Positions 1 to 9,146 are shown, counted from the first letter of the stretch. The stretch is 62,684 nucleotides of DNA from Gammaproteobacteria bacterium (GCA_017425245.1 JAFOOX010000028.1:1-62684); one strand, 5' to 3'. Made by a program: numbers and translations. The notes: generated by a model from the letters alone, not told the origin.

Positions 1-131
1 ACGGCCTTGAAGCGCACCAACTCAGCTGCTGAAACAGCGCAGGACAGCGCGTGTTCCGCTGGATTTTGAAGACCAGTCGCACTTCTAAGCGTTGAGTGTG
101 GGGTAGACTTGCGGCCAAGGTTTTGGGGTGG

Positions 132-257
132 CTGTCCTTGGAATTGTTCCGCTTCGCTCCACTGGACAGCTTTTAAGTCGCGTCTTTGTGGTTTTGCTGC
201 GCAAAAGTATTCCACAAAGCCGCAACTTAAAAGCTGCCGCTGAACTTAACGTTAGAG
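132..257 (+). repeat. attC-like integron recombination site (tentative)
   Basis: A strongly foldable stretch lies just before the first small gene. Arms CAGCTTTTAAGT (167-178) and ACTTAAAAGCTG (225-236) are perfect inverted repeats, with an inner pair CTTTGTGG/CCACAAAG (184-191, 212-219) and an outer CTGTCC/GGACAG pair. It ends in TTAACGTTAGAGC (247-259), which looks like the right-hand core of an attC site (GTTRRRY) but has a mismatch. Such imperfect stem-loops followed by a short ORF and another partial core are typical of gene cassettes. No integrase is visible, and the opposite core site could not be placed with certainty. Confidence 0.35.
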
Positions 258-266
258 CGCAATACC

Positions 267-530
267 ATGGACATCTACGGCCCGGAGTTCGAATTTGCGG
301 GTGACCCAGTCGGGCTCTTCGAGGATGGCATTTGCCCAGACTCCGAGGGCTTATTCCGCTATGAGCCCTATCGCGGCCCCGGTCATCTGCGCATGCAGGA
401 GCAACTTAGGAAATCCGGCTCAGCGCCATGTAGCTACGTGCACGCAGGCAAAAGGATCTCGTTCATAGTCATAGATTGCCCAGAGTACGGCGTATTAAAT
501 TTGTCCTCGTTTTTAGTGGTCTCGGGTTAA
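267..530 (+). CDS. Small cassette-borne-like protein of unknown function
   Basis: An 87-residue protein starting at ATG 267, nine bases after the attC-like core, a spacing typical of integron cassettes. The protein is acidic at its N-terminus and contains an aromatic, proline-rich patch (YEPYRGPGH, residues 33-41). No signal peptide or membrane segment is evident. I do not recognise a named family. Immediately downstream is GCTCAAC, which fits the left core of an attC site (RYYYAAC). That supports a complete cassette of about 290 bp, although the following attC looks truncated. Confidence 0.5.
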   Translation: MDIYGPEFEFAGDPVGLFEDGICPDSEGLFRYEPYRGPGHLRMQEQLRKSGSAPCSYVHAGKRISFIVIDCPEYGVLNLSSFLVVSG

Positions 531-934
531 TTGGCGCTCAACCTCGCTCCCTTCGGTCGCTGGACGCTGGTTAACGGGGACACCCACTCGACCATCAGCA
601 CCGACGGCGCATTTACCCACCCCCTGATCACCACCCGCACGGCCCACAACAGCGCACGGCCAGCTGGGTGAAGGGGTTGAGGCAACAGGACGTTGCCGAA
701 AGCCACTATGGGCCATGGATGGCACATTGTGGCGACCCTGTAGCCCGGCGGAATGACAGCCAGATCGTCATGGTGGTGATCTCGGGGGCCGCCGGTGGGT
801 GCAGGGAGGCCGTGCGGAAACGGCCTTCCTGCCCGTCGCGCGGGCGCGGAAGCCCGCATCCGGGCGCCGCAGGCGCAACTGCCGCGTAGCGGCAATTTCA
901 ACGGCGTGGCCGGCTGGCCGCCGTCCAACCACCA
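531..934. other. Non-coding stretch with partial attC-like start
   Basis: About 400 bases without a convincing gene. Bases 535-541 (GCTCAAC) followed by CTCGCTCCCTTCGGTCGCTGG resemble the beginning of an attC hairpin, but the sequence then loses that structure. Short GC-rich palindromes occur later, for example TGCCGCGTAGCGGCA near 880. The reading frames here are low-complexity, Arg/Pro/Ala-rich and lack ribosome binding sites, so I call none of them. The stretch also lies downstream of the minus-strand rlmB stop and may hold its terminator, though no clear T-run is present. Confidence 0.4.
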
Positions 935-1675
935 CTAGCTGCGTTGGCGCAGCGCCTCAAACAGGAAGATACCGGTAGCCACCGACACGTTGAGGCTCGA
1001 CACCGAACCGACCATCGGGATCTTGGCCAGCGAGTCGCAATGTTCGCGGGTCAGGCGGCGCAGGCCGCTGCCTTCAGCGCCCATGGCCAGCGCCAGCGGG
1101 CCGGTCAGTTTGGTGTCGTAGATGGTGGCGGTGGCTTCACCGGCGGCGCCCACCACCCAGATTCCGGCTTCCTGTAGCGAGCGCAGGCTGCGCGCCAGAT
1201 TAGTGACTTGAAAGAAGGGCACCACTTCGGCGGCACCACAGGCGACTTTGCGCGCGGTGGGGTTGAGCGGTGCCGATTTGTCGCGCGGCACGATCACCCC
1301 ATGCACACCAGCGGCATCGGCACTGCGCAGGCAGGCGCCAAGGTTGTGGGGGTCAGTGACGCCATCAAGCACCAGCAGCAGCGGCGGCACGCTGAGCTTG
1401 TCGAGCATCTGCATCAGTTCGTTATCGCCCTGCGGCGGCAGTGGCCGCACCCGCAGCGCCACCCCCTGATGGACGTTATCGGTCAGCCGTTCCTCAAACC
1501 AGCGGCGCGGCACCCCTTGCGGACGCAGACCGGCGGTGGCCGCCAGCTTGATCACGGCGGTGACTTTGGCGTCTTCGCGCTCACGCAGCACAAACAGCTC
1601 CAGCGCCCGCTCGGGCGCCTGTTGCAACAGCGCCTGCACCGCGTGCAGGCCAAAAATCAGCTCAGACTGGCTCAT
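935..1675 (-). CDS. rlmB: 23S rRNA (guanosine(2251)-2'-O)-methyltransferase
   Basis: A 246-residue SpoU/TrmH-family SPOUT methyltransferase, the expected length for RlmB, which methylates G2251 in the P-loop of 23S rRNA using S-adenosylmethionine. An N-terminal substrate-binding domain (residues 1-75) precedes the knotted catalytic domain. That domain carries motif 1 (DPHNLGACLRSA, around 108-120), motif 2 (AMGAEGSGL, around 196-204) and motif 3 (SLNVSVATGIFLFEA near the C-terminus). The gene lies 12 bp downstream of rnr on the same strand, the rnr-rlmB order known from Escherichia coli, so both are probably co-transcribed. Confidence 0.95.
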   Translation of the reverse strand: MSQSELIFGLHAVQALLQQAPERALELFVLREREDAKVTAVIKLAATAGLRPQGVPRRWFEERLTDNVHQGVALRVRPLPPQGDNELMQMLDKLSVPPLLLVLDGVTDPHNLGACLRSADAAGVHGVIVPRDKSAPLNPTARKVACGAAEVVPFFQVTNLARSLRSLQEAGIWVVGAAGEATATIYDTKLTGPLALAMGAEGSGLRRLTREHCDSLAKIPMVGSVSSLNVSVATGIFLFEALRQRS

Positions 1676-1687
1676 GGTTGTTCAGGC

Positions 1688-4021
1688 TCACTTACTACGT
1701 TTTTTACTGCGACCACTGCCAGCCTTGGCCCCTGCCGATGGCGCGGCCTTGCCGCCTCGACCTCCCGTTTTGCCGCCGGGCTTGGGCCCTTTGGCGGCGG
1801 GCTTGGCTGCCCCGCCATGCCCCTTGCTGGCCGGCACCTTACCCGCCGGGCCTTTGCCGGGCCAGCTATCGCTACCCGTTTTGGCCGCAACCGGGCGAGC
1901 ATCGCTAATGGCCAGCACCAGTTCAATCTGGCGGGTCTCCAGCGTAACAGACGCGACCTTGACCTTGATGGCGTCGCCGAGGCGGAAGCGGCGGCGGAAG
2001 TTCTCACCGATCAGCATCTGGCGCTGCGGATCAAACTGGTAATAGTCGGACGGCAGGGCGGTTATATGCACCAGGCCATCGATAAAGAGATCGTTCAGGC
2101 GGACAAACAGGCCAAAGCCGGTGACCGCCGAGATCACCCCGTCAAACTCGCTGCCCACATGGTCCTGCATGAACTCGCATTTGAGCCACGCGGCCACATC
2201 GCGGGTGGCTTCATCGGCGCGGCGCTCGGTCATCGAGCAGTGAGGGCCGAGCAGCTCGATCTCTTTGTCCTGGTAGAACCAGCCGCCGCTCGGGGTCCAC
2301 TTGTCCTTGAGCTGGCCCGATTCTTTGGCGATCAGCGCCTTGATGGTGCGGTGCAGCGACAGGTCGGGGTAACGGCGGATCGGGCTGGTGAAGTGGGCAT
2401 AGGCCTCCAGCGCCAGGCCGAAGTGGCCGTTATTGGCGCCGTCATAGACCGCCTGCTGCATCGAGCGCAGCAACATGGTGCGGATCAGATCGGCGTCGAT
2501 ACGGCCGACGATCTGATCGGCCAGGGTGGCGTAATCGGCCGGCTCCGGCTTGTCGCCGCCGCCCAGGGCCAACCCCAGCTCACCGAGGAACTTGCGGAAG
2601 CTCTTGAGCTTCTCTTCGCCCGGCGACTCATGCACGCGGTAGAGCGCTGCCGCCTTGTGGCGGGCCACGTATTTGGCCGAAGCGACGTTGGCCAGGATCA
2701 TGCACTCTTCAATCAGCTTGTGGGCGTCGTTGCGCACCACCGGCACGATCTGGTCGATCTTGCGCTCGGCATTAAAGATGAAGCGGCATTCGTCGCTGTC
2801 GAACTCCACCGCACCGCGCACCCGGCGCGACTCCTTGAGCACCTGATAGAGCGCATGCAGTTCAGTCAGCTGCGGCAGCAGCGGCCGGTAACGGTCGCGC
2901 AGCAGTTCGTCGCCCGCCAGGATCGCCGCCACCTTGGTGTAGGTGAGGCGGGCATGGGAGTTCATCACCCCCTCGAAGAAGCGGTAGCCGGTCAGCTTGC
3001 CGGCCGCGCTCACCGTCATCTCGCATACCATGCACAGCCGGTCGACCTGCGGGTTGAGCGAGCACAGGCCGTTGCTCAGCTTCTCCGGCAGCATCGGCAC
3101 CACCTGATTAGGGAAGTAAACCGAAGTACCACGGCTCTGGGCTTCATCATCCAGCGCGGTACCGGGACGCACGTAATAACTGACGTCAGCGATGGCCACC
3201 AGCAGCCGCCAGCCGCCCCCTTTCTTACGTTCGCAGTAAACCGCATCGTCGAAGTCGCGAGCGTCTTCGCCGTCGATGGTGACCAGCGGAATAGCGCGCA
3301 GATCGACGCGCCCGGCTTTGGCCTCCTCCGGCACCTCGTCGCTCAGCTTCTCTACCTGATTGAGCACGTTGGCCGGCCAATGGTGGGGGATCTCAAACTT
3401 GCGCAGGGCGATCTCGATCTCCATGCCCGGCGCCATATGTTCGCCCAGCACCTCGATCACCTTGCCCAGAGCGTTGACCCGAAAACGCGGCCGTTCCGTG
3501 ATTTCGCACACCACCACCTGGCCATGGCGGGCACCGGCCTTGAACTCCGGCGGGATCAGGATCTCCTGGCTGATACGGGCATCGTCAGGCACCACAAAAC
3601 CAAGACCGGAATCGACGAAATATCGGCCCACCAGTGGCGCCGAGCGCGGCACCAGCAGGCGCACGATACGCACCTCGCGCTTGCCGCGACGATCGCGCCC
3701 CAGCGGCTGGGCCAGCACCTTGTCACCATGGAGCAGGGTGGCCATCTGCTTCTCGTTGAGGGTCAGCTCCTCGCTGCCATCATCGGGGCGGATCCAGCCG
3801 TAGCCATCGCGGTGACCGCTGACGGTGCCCACCTTGAGCTCCAGCTTGGCCGACAGTGCCCACTGGGCGCGGCGATTACTGATCACCAGCCCTTCCTGGG
3901 CCAGTCGTTCCAGCAGCGGCGACAGCGCCTGCTGCGGTTGGCCCAACAGGGCCGCCAGCTCCTCGACCAGCAGCGGCTGCTGCCCCAGGGCATTGAGCAC
4001 CTGCTCGTCGTTGACCTGCAT
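1688..4021 (-). CDS. rnr: Ribonuclease R (3'-5' exoribonuclease)
   Basis: Processive hydrolytic 3'-5' exoribonuclease of the RNB family, degrading structured RNA and acting in mRNA, rRNA and tmRNA quality control. From ATG 4021 the product is 777 residues. A winged-helix N-terminal domain is followed by cold-shock domains (HRDGYGWIRPDDG) and the RNB catalytic core with the Asp cluster DGEDARDFDDAVYC. An S1 domain (ISAVTGFGLFVRLNDLFIDG) comes next, and the C-terminal tail is Lys/Gly/Ala-rich. The frame stays open upstream to about 4159, but the extra N-terminus is unlike RNase R, so 4021 is preferred. It heads an rnr-rlmB operon. Confidence 0.94.
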   Translation of the reverse strand: MQVNDEQVLNALGQQPLLVEELAALLGQPQQALSPLLERLAQEGLVISNRRAQWALSAKLELKVGTVSGHRDGYGWIRPDDGSEELTLNEKQMATLLHGDKVLAQPLGRDRRGKREVRIVRLLVPRSAPLVGRYFVDSGLGFVVPDDARISQEILIPPEFKAGARHGQVVVCEITERPRFRVNALGKVIEVLGEHMAPGMEIEIALRKFEIPHHWPANVLNQVEKLSDEVPEEAKAGRVDLRAIPLVTIDGEDARDFDDAVYCERKKGGGWRLLVAIADVSYYVRPGTALDDEAQSRGTSVYFPNQVVPMLPEKLSNGLCSLNPQVDRLCMVCEMTVSAAGKLTGYRFFEGVMNSHARLTYTKVAAILAGDELLRDRYRPLLPQLTELHALYQVLKESRRVRGAVEFDSDECRFIFNAERKIDQIVPVVRNDAHKLIEECMILANVASAKYVARHKAAALYRVHESPGEEKLKSFRKFLGELGLALGGGDKPEPADYATLADQIVGRIDADLIRTMLLRSMQQAVYDGANNGHFGLALEAYAHFTSPIRRYPDLSLHRTIKALIAKESGQLKDKWTPSGGWFYQDKEIELLGPHCSMTERRADEATRDVAAWLKCEFMQDHVGSEFDGVISAVTGFGLFVRLNDLFIDGLVHITALPSDYYQFDPQRQMLIGENFRRRFRLGDAIKVKVASVTLETRQIELVLAISDARPVAAKTGSDSWPGKGPAGKVPASKGHGGAAKPAAKGPKPGGKTGGRGGKAAPSAGAKAGSGRSKKRSK

Positions 4022-4269
4022 TCCGTTCTGTTCGCTAACCACAACAGTTACCTGCAAAAAATGGCGTTGCCGGAGTATACCCGAGGCGCGGGCGGTTGAC
4101 CGCCCGCAGGTCCACCTGCTTTGGCCGTCCAGATGGCCCGGCGCACCATAATTGATCACAATACGCTTACAAAAACACCAAACAGCTCACAGCCTTGGTC
4201 AAAAGGGTTGCCTTGAGCGACCTCCTTTGGCAAGGTTTGGCCGCCCATCCAATCGACAGGGACGTGAGC

Positions 4270-4968
4270 ATGAGAGAGCGCCTGACACCATTAATCCCGG
4301 CAGTGATGAGCCTGCTGCTGGCCGCCTGTGCCACCCAGCCGACAGATCAAACCCAGTGGATGAGCGGTGACAGTGCCCGCGATGCAGTTCAGATGGCTTC
4401 CCGCATTCAGGTTCTCGACGGACCGGCCATGGCCCCCTCCAGCGATGATGACAGTGCCGCACCCAGCGCCATCACCACCGCCGCGACCGACCAGCGCCAC
4501 AGCCCCAGTTTCAGCGAGTTGCTGGATTTTGATGCCAGCCCCGCCGCCGCCCTGCCCGATGCCGTTCATGAGGACGTCCTGCCACCCACGGTCGAGCGTA
4601 TCCTGGCCCGCGCCGAAGAACTGATTGGCACTCCTTACCGTTGGGGCGGCACCACCCCGCGTGGTTTTGACTGCTCCGGCTTCGTCAATTTTCTGTTTCA
4701 CGAAGAAGCCGGCATTGAGCTACCCCGCTCCACCCGCGATCTGATGGCCATGAGTAAAGCCCGTGTCGCCAAAGAACAGCTGCAGCCCGGCGATATCATT
4801 CTGTTTAACCGTAACGGCCGTGGCCGGGTCAGCCATACCGGTATCTATATTGGTGATAACCAGTTCATCCATAGCTCCAGCCACCGTAGCGGCGGTGTGC
4901 GCATCGACAGCCTTGAGGAACGCTATTGGCGCAAAAGCTATCTGACCGCCAAACGCGTGCTCGACTGA
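4270..4968 (+). CDS. NlpC/P60 family lipoprotein, murein endopeptidase-like
   Basis: A predicted outer-membrane lipoprotein of 232 residues. The start at 4270 follows an AGGGACGTGAGC ribosome site and gives a signal peptide ending in the lipobox LLAAC. After a low-complexity linker, a C-terminal NlpC/P60 cysteine-peptidase domain begins near residue 115. It shows the catalytic Cys in RGFDCSGF and His in VSHTGIYIG, with a second His in FIHSSS. The family (Spr/MepS, NlpC) cleaves D,D or L,D crosslinks in peptidoglycan. A second family member starts inside its 3' end, implying a co-transcribed pair. Confidence 0.85.
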   Translation: MRERLTPLIPAVMSLLLAACATQPTDQTQWMSGDSARDAVQMASRIQVLDGPAMAPSSDDDSAAPSAITTAATDQRHSPSFSELLDFDASPAAALPDAVHEDVLPPTVERILARAEELIGTPYRWGGTTPRGFDCSGFVNFLFHEEAGIELPRSTRDLMAMSKARVAKEQLQPGDIILFNRNGRGRVSHTGIYIGDNQFIHSSSHRSGGVRIDSLEERYWRKSYLTAKRVLD

Positions 4969-5492
4969 GCCACGTATCTCGCAAAGGAACTGCGTGGCTG
5001 GCCTGTGGGCCGGCCACGTTGCTTTTTGCCGCCCTGTGGTTGAGTGGCTGCGCCACCACACCACCACCCACAGTGAGCGCCCAGCCAGGCCATGAAAGCG
5101 CTGCCCAAGGCGCACTGGCCAACGACATCCTGTTTCGCGCCATTGGCCTGGTCGGCACCCCCTATCAGTGGGGGGGCAATACCCCCGAGGGCGGCTTCGA
5201 TTGCAGCGGCCTGATCGGTTTCGTCTATCGCGATGTGGCCGGCCTGACCCTGCCGCGTACCACCCGTGAGCTGCTGGCGATGCCGGCAAAAGCGATCACG
5301 CGCGATCAGCTCAGCGCCGGCGATCTGTTGTTCTTCGCCACAGGTAACAGCCGTAGCGTCAACCATGCCGGCATCTACGTCGGCGAAGGGCGCTTTGTCC
5401 ATGCGCCCAGCAAAGGGGGAACGGTACGCCTCGACTATCTCGCTGATCGCTACTGGAACCGTGCTTATCTCGATGCCCGCCGTCTGATTTGA
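4926..5492 (+). CDS. Second NlpC/P60 family lipoprotein
   Basis: Second NlpC/P60 cysteine peptidase, with an N-terminal hydrophobic stretch ending in lipobox LWLSGC and the catalytic motifs GGFDCSGLIGF (Cys) and VNHAGIYVG (His). The start is uncertain. The frame opens with TTG at 4926 inside the previous gene, whereas a good AAGGA ribosome site at 4984-4988 would suit a non-ATG start (CTG 4998) directly before the lipoprotein signal. No in-frame ATG precedes the domain. The core is about 40% identical by eye to the preceding gene, so the pair probably arose by duplication and acts in the same murein-remodelling role. Confidence 0.8.
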   Translation: MAQKLSDRQTRARLSHVSRKGTAWLACGPATLLFAALWLSGCATTPPPTVSAQPGHESAAQGALANDILFRAIGLVGTPYQWGGNTPEGGFDCSGLIGFVYRDVAGLTLPRTTRELLAMPAKAITRDQLSAGDLLFFATGNSRSVNHAGIYVGEGRFVHAPSKGGTVRLDYLADRYWNRAYLDARRLI

Positions 5493-5532
5493 ATGCCCTT
5501 GGGCGGCGATCCGCAGACAGCCAGCGCTATGG

Positions 5533-6981
5533 CTAGCCAATAAACACCGCGCCGCTGCGCCCACCGAGATTTAGCGTTAGCTCATGGCTATCAGCCTGCC
5601 AACCCAGGGGGCTCACCAATGCCGTCATACTGTCTGCAGCCGACATGGGCAGGGTCAGGCGATGAGGGCGGCTGTCGCTGTTAACCACCACCAATGCCCG
5701 GTCACCGCCCAGCCGGCGGCTAAAGGCGATCACCTCGGTTTCACCACTGGCCAGCCAGTGCAGACTGCCGGTGCGCAGCACCGGATGGGCGTGGCGCATA
5801 GTCGCCAGCAAGCGCAGCTGATGCTGCAGACTGCTGTCCCACACCCCCGGCTGATGCCAGGGGAATGCCTCTCGACAATCAGGATCATCACCGCCATTGA
5901 GCCCTACTTCAGTGCCGTAATAGACGCAGGGGGCGCCGGGCAGGCAGAACAGCAGCAGCCACGCCAGGCGCAAGGCACTGTCATCGCCATGCACCATCCA
6001 CAACGCCCGGGCACAATCGTGGGAATCGAGCAGGTTAAGTTGGGCTTCGTTGACCGCGCGCGGATAACGCTGCCATTGCTGATCAAGGGCGGCGATCAAC
6101 GCTGGAGCATCCAATGGGGTCATCGGCAAGTGAGGTTTAATGTAGTCACGGCGCAGGGTGCGGGCACCCGCAAAGCGCAGCAGCGCGTTCCCCAGCGGGT
6201 AGTTCATCACCGCATCAAACATATCGCCCTTGAGGTAATGGCTGGCGTCATCCCAGATCTCGCCACAGATCCAGGCTTGAGGGTTAACCCCCTTGACCAC
6301 CTGGCGGAACTCCTGCCAGAAGCTGTCGTCCGTGATCTCCTGAGGCACGTCGAGGCGCCAGCCATCGATGCCAAACTCCAGCCAGAAACGGGCGACACTG
6401 AGCAGATAGTGGCGCGCCCCGGGATTGTGAATATTGAACTTGGGTAGAGCGGGCAGATCCCACCAGCATTGATAGTTGGGCGGGTTGTCGGCATCGCTGT
6501 GGTAGGCGCGCAGCGGCCAGTCCTCGATCAGAAACCAATCAAGATAAGGCGAGGTGGGGCCGTTCTCGAGAATATGGTGAAAGGCCCAGAAGCCACGGCT
6601 GGCGTGGTTGAACACCCCATCGAGCACCACATGCATGCCACGTCTGTGCGCTTCATCGAGCAGCTGACGCAGTGCCGCGTTGCCCCCCAGCAGAGGGTCA
6701 ACCTGCAAGTAGTCGTAGGTGTGATAACGGTGGTTGCTGGCCGAGGCAAAGATCGGGTTGAGGTAGAGTGCCGTCACCCCGAGATCACGCAAGTAGTCGA
6801 GTTTCTCGGCAACTCCGTAGAGATCACCGCCCTGATAGCCCTGCAATCGTGGGTCCGAGCCCCAGGGCATGAACTGTAGGCCCGCGTCATGACGCATCGC
6901 GCTGCCACGGGCAAAGCGGTCAGGATAGATCTGATAGAAGACAGCGTGTTTCACCCACTCGGGGGTATGAATGGCAGTCAT
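5533..6981 (-). CDS. GH13 alpha-glycosidase (maltodextrin glucosidase / neopullulanase-like)
   Basis: A 482-residue cytoplasmic glycoside hydrolase family 13 enzyme without signal peptide. It opens with VKHAVFYQIYPDRFARG, typical of MalZ, cyclomaltodextrinase and neopullulanase. Catalytic-site motifs are DGVFNHAS (region I), GWRLDVP (nucleophile Asp), ICGEIWDD (acid/base Glu) and LLDSHD (transition-state Asp). It probably trims maltodextrins to glucose or maltose. ATG 6981 is preferred over an upstream GTG because CAGGGG lies 8 bases before it. The N-terminal starch-binding domain of long neopullulanases is absent, so the exact specificity is open. Confidence 0.87.
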   Translation of the reverse strand: MTAIHTPEWVKHAVFYQIYPDRFARGSAMRHDAGLQFMPWGSDPRLQGYQGGDLYGVAEKLDYLRDLGVTALYLNPIFASASNHRYHTYDYLQVDPLLGGNAALRQLLDEAHRRGMHVVLDGVFNHASRGFWAFHHILENGPTSPYLDWFLIEDWPLRAYHSDADNPPNYQCWWDLPALPKFNIHNPGARHYLLSVARFWLEFGIDGWRLDVPQEITDDSFWQEFRQVVKGVNPQAWICGEIWDDASHYLKGDMFDAVMNYPLGNALLRFAGARTLRRDYIKPHLPMTPLDAPALIAALDQQWQRYPRAVNEAQLNLLDSHDCARALWMVHGDDSALRLAWLLLFCLPGAPCVYYGTEVGLNGGDDPDCREAFPWHQPGVWDSSLQHQLRLLATMRHAHPVLRTGSLHWLASGETEVIAFSRRLGGDRALVVVNSDSRPHRLTLPMSAADSMTALVSPLGWQADSHELTLNLGGRSGAVFIG

Positions 6982-7228
6982 GACGGCAACCCCTGGCACC
7001 AGCGTCTGGCTGGCCTGAGGTTCAAGGTTAGCAGCCTACTGGCAGCTGAGCGTGGCTGGTCAACAACAGCAGGCAGCAGGCAGGACAGCCACCCCAAAGC
7101 CGCGGCCGTCTTCTAACCCACTCCAGCCGCTCAAAAGCGCGGCGGCTCTTCGAGAGACTCTCGGGACGCGCGCTGTTCTGCGCGGCTTCAGCCGCTACGT
7201 TGCTGTGCTTCCATGCCGTTTTTCGGCA

Positions 7229-7378
7229 AGCGCCCAAGTCGATGGTGAAAATCTCACTTAACAGCGCCAACCGTTCCAGCACCCATGCCTTGCGGTGGCT
7301 GTAGTCGTTGCCGGTCAACCGATCGTCACCGCACAGAAACGCCCGCCGCACGCAGCGGCACACGCAGTGATTGACCGA
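7229..7378 (-). pseudogene. Remnant of IS200-like/REP-associated Y1 transposase
   Basis: Reading the minus strand gives CRCVRRAFLCGDDRLTGNDY, SHRKAWVLERLALLSEIF and TIDLGA in one frame. This matches the N-terminal third of the Y1 transposase-like proteins (TnpA-REP type) that normally start YHCISRCVRRAFLCG and continue through a CAYAVMSNHYH block. The match stops abruptly after about 50 codons, so the HUH motif and catalytic Tyr are gone. No start codon belongs to it. It is a decayed fragment in a 600-bp gene-free interval that also holds several hairpins. Confidence 0.7.
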
Positions 7379-7447
7379 TCTGGAGAATGGGCGTGCTAGT
7401 AGGGCAGAAAAGCCCAGAACGAGGGCGGGTGATGGGCTTCCTCCGTG

Positions 7448-7490
7448 AAGCACAATCGAGGCTCGTTGTGCTTAGTTGCTGATCGCAACT
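7448..7490. repeat. Two adjacent hairpins, possible REP-like elements
   Basis: AAGCACAA (7448-7455) pairs with TTGTGCTT (7466-7473) with an inner CGAG/CTCG pair. Directly next to it AGTTGC (7474-7479) pairs with GCAACT (7485-7490). The two stem-loops lie about 70 bp beyond the transposase remnant, where REP sequences served by such enzymes usually occur. The rest of the interval 6982-7604 holds no gene I can support. Confidence 0.4.
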
Positions 7491-7540
7491 TGGCCAACTG
7501 AGGGTGGATGATGTCCCGTGTTCCCCTCTAAACCATTGTC

Positions 7541-7569
7541 AGTGGCGCGACTAGATTGGTCGCGCCACT
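7541..7569 (-). terminator. Hairpin downstream of the AbgT-family gene
   Basis: Perfect 11-bp inverted repeat AGTGGCGCGAC / GTCGCGCCACT (7541-7551 and 7559-7569) with a 7-base loop, 36 bp past the stop of the transporter gene. The T-run is weak, so termination is plausible but not certain. Confidence 0.5.
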
Positions 7570-7604
7570 AGCTGGTATCAAGGGCCCCTTCCACACTCCT
7601 GAGG

Positions 7605-9146
7605 TCAGAATCCCAATGGGATCTCCAGGGTGAAGAAAGTAATCAACAAGAACATCCAGGCCCCCAGAAAGGCAATGGAGTAGGGCATCATCAGTGCAAT
7701 CATCTCGCCGATGGTCATCTCTGGCTGATAACGCCGCATAAAAGCGAGCACGATACCAGCGTAAGACATCATCGGCGTGATCACATTGGTCGCAGAATCG
7801 CCCACCCGGAACGCCGCTGAAACCAGATCGGGTGTCATCTGCGGGTTCACCAGATAGAGCATCGGAATGAAGATTGGCCCAAGTAGCATCCATTTCGATG
7901 TCATGCCGCCGACGAACAAGTTAATAACGGCTGCCGTCAGCACAAAGCCCACCAGCAACAGAATGGGCGACTGCTCAAGGCCCAGCGCCGTCAGCCCTTG
8001 CGCGCCGAGATAGGTCACGTAACTGCCCAAGCCTGAATAATTCAGTAAGCCAAGGAAGTTGTAACAGAAGAAGGTCAGCACCAAGATATAGCCCATGGTC
8101 TCCATCTGTTTGACCATCGCCCGCACCAGATCCATCGGCCGGTTATAACGCCCTGCAGCCCAACCAAAGGCCGCCCCGACGCTGCCGAAAACAAAGGCGA
8201 TCAGCAAGATCACGTTGTTAAGATAGGGGACCACCCGCTGCCCCTGCTCATTGACATACGGAGCTAGAGGCCCGTTCGCCAGCGCAGCTACCACCGCCAA
8301 GGCCAACACCAACGCAATGCCAGCCGCCCTTAACCCCTGGCGTTCACCGGCACTCAGATCAAAGTCGCCAATTTGCAGCTCTGTCGGCAGCTGAAAGGGT
8401 TTGCGCTCCAATCGTGGTTGAACAAAGCGGTGAGTCACCCAGGCGCCTATGCCGCCAAGCACGAAGGCCGACGCCAGCAGGAAGTAGTAATTCATGGTGG
8501 CAGGGGTCAAAGCCTCCCCCATGCCGTTGACGAAGGGGATCCCCTGACTTTCGGCAAACACCTTGGCATTCATGCCAACAATCACATCAGATGAGGTGGC
8601 GGGGATCAGGTTGGCGCTAAAGCCGGCAGATACGCCAGCAAAAGCAGCGGCCATCCCAATCAGCGGGTTTTTGCCCAAGCCCGCATAAAGCACTCCAGCC
8701 AACGGAATCAGCACCAGATAGCCAGCATCACTGGCAAGGTTACTGACCACCCCCAGAAAGACCAGCAACAACGGCAACAGGTTGACCGGCACAGCGCGAC
8801 CGGCCTTTTTAAGCAATGCGGTGAACAGCCCCGACTGATCAGCAAGACCAACCCCGAGCATCACCACCAGGATCACCCCCAGCACACCACCGCCAAAGCC
8901 TAGCCAGTTGGTCAGCAATGCGTTATCAAACAGCCAGCGGATATTGTCGCTGTCAGCCATGTTGCGGATCGCCAGATTAACCGGCTGGCCATCGGCCCCT
9001 TGATAGCTGAAGGTGAGCCCGCCAAGCGCAACACTACCGGCGAAAGCCAGCAGCCAGAAGCTGATAAACAGCAGTACCGGGTCAGGAATGTGGCGCCCTA
9101 CCCGCTCAATAAATGCAATCATGCCCCGTTCTGGTGCCTCGCTCAC
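7605..9146 (-). CDS. AbgT family transporter
   Basis: Inner-membrane protein of about 513 residues with more than ten hydrophobic segments. It belongs to the AbgT family, whose members include AbgT of E. coli (p-aminobenzoyl-glutamate uptake) and MtrF (sulfonamide/folate-intermediate export). Family features include IPDPVLLFISFWLLAF near the N-terminus and the conserved VSAGFSANLIPATSSDVI stretch in the middle. The start is set at GTG 9146, six bases after a perfect GGAGG. An ATG at 9152 touches the ribosome site and another lies at 9122. Substrate cannot be deduced. A hairpin at 7541 probably ends its transcript. Confidence 0.85.
   Translation of the reverse strand: MSEAPERGMIAFIERVGRHIPDPVLLFISFWLLAFAGSVALGGLTFSYQGADGQPVNLAIRNMADSDNIRWLFDNALLTNWLGFGGGVLGVILVVMLGVGLADQSGLFTALLKKAGRAVPVNLLPLLLVFLGVVSNLASDAGYLVLIPLAGVLYAGLGKNPLIGMAAAFAGVSAGFSANLIPATSSDVIVGMNAKVFAESQGIPFVNGMGEALTPATMNYYFLLASAFVLGGIGAWVTHRFVQPRLERKPFQLPTELQIGDFDLSAGERQGLRAAGIALVLALAVVAALANGPLAPYVNEQGQRVVPYLNNVILLIAFVFGSVGAAFGWAAGRYNRPMDLVRAMVKQMETMGYILVLTFFCYNFLGLLNYSGLGSYVTYLGAQGLTALGLEQSPILLLVGFVLTAAVINLFVGGMTSKWMLLGPIFIPMLYLVNPQMTPDLVSAAFRVGDSATNVITPMMSYAGIVLAFMRRYQPEMTIGEMIALMMPYSIAFLGAWMFLLITFFTLEIPLGF

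Noticed and set aside
1208..4099. 963-codon plus-strand frame opposite rnr
   Set aside because: It is His/Gln/Leu-rich with no family features and lies antisense to a clear RNase R. GC-rich third positions open the opposite frame.
4926..4998. Frameshift joining the two NlpC/P60 genes into one
   Set aside because: Each has its own lipobox and complete catalytic domain, so two separate genes are more likely despite the overlap.
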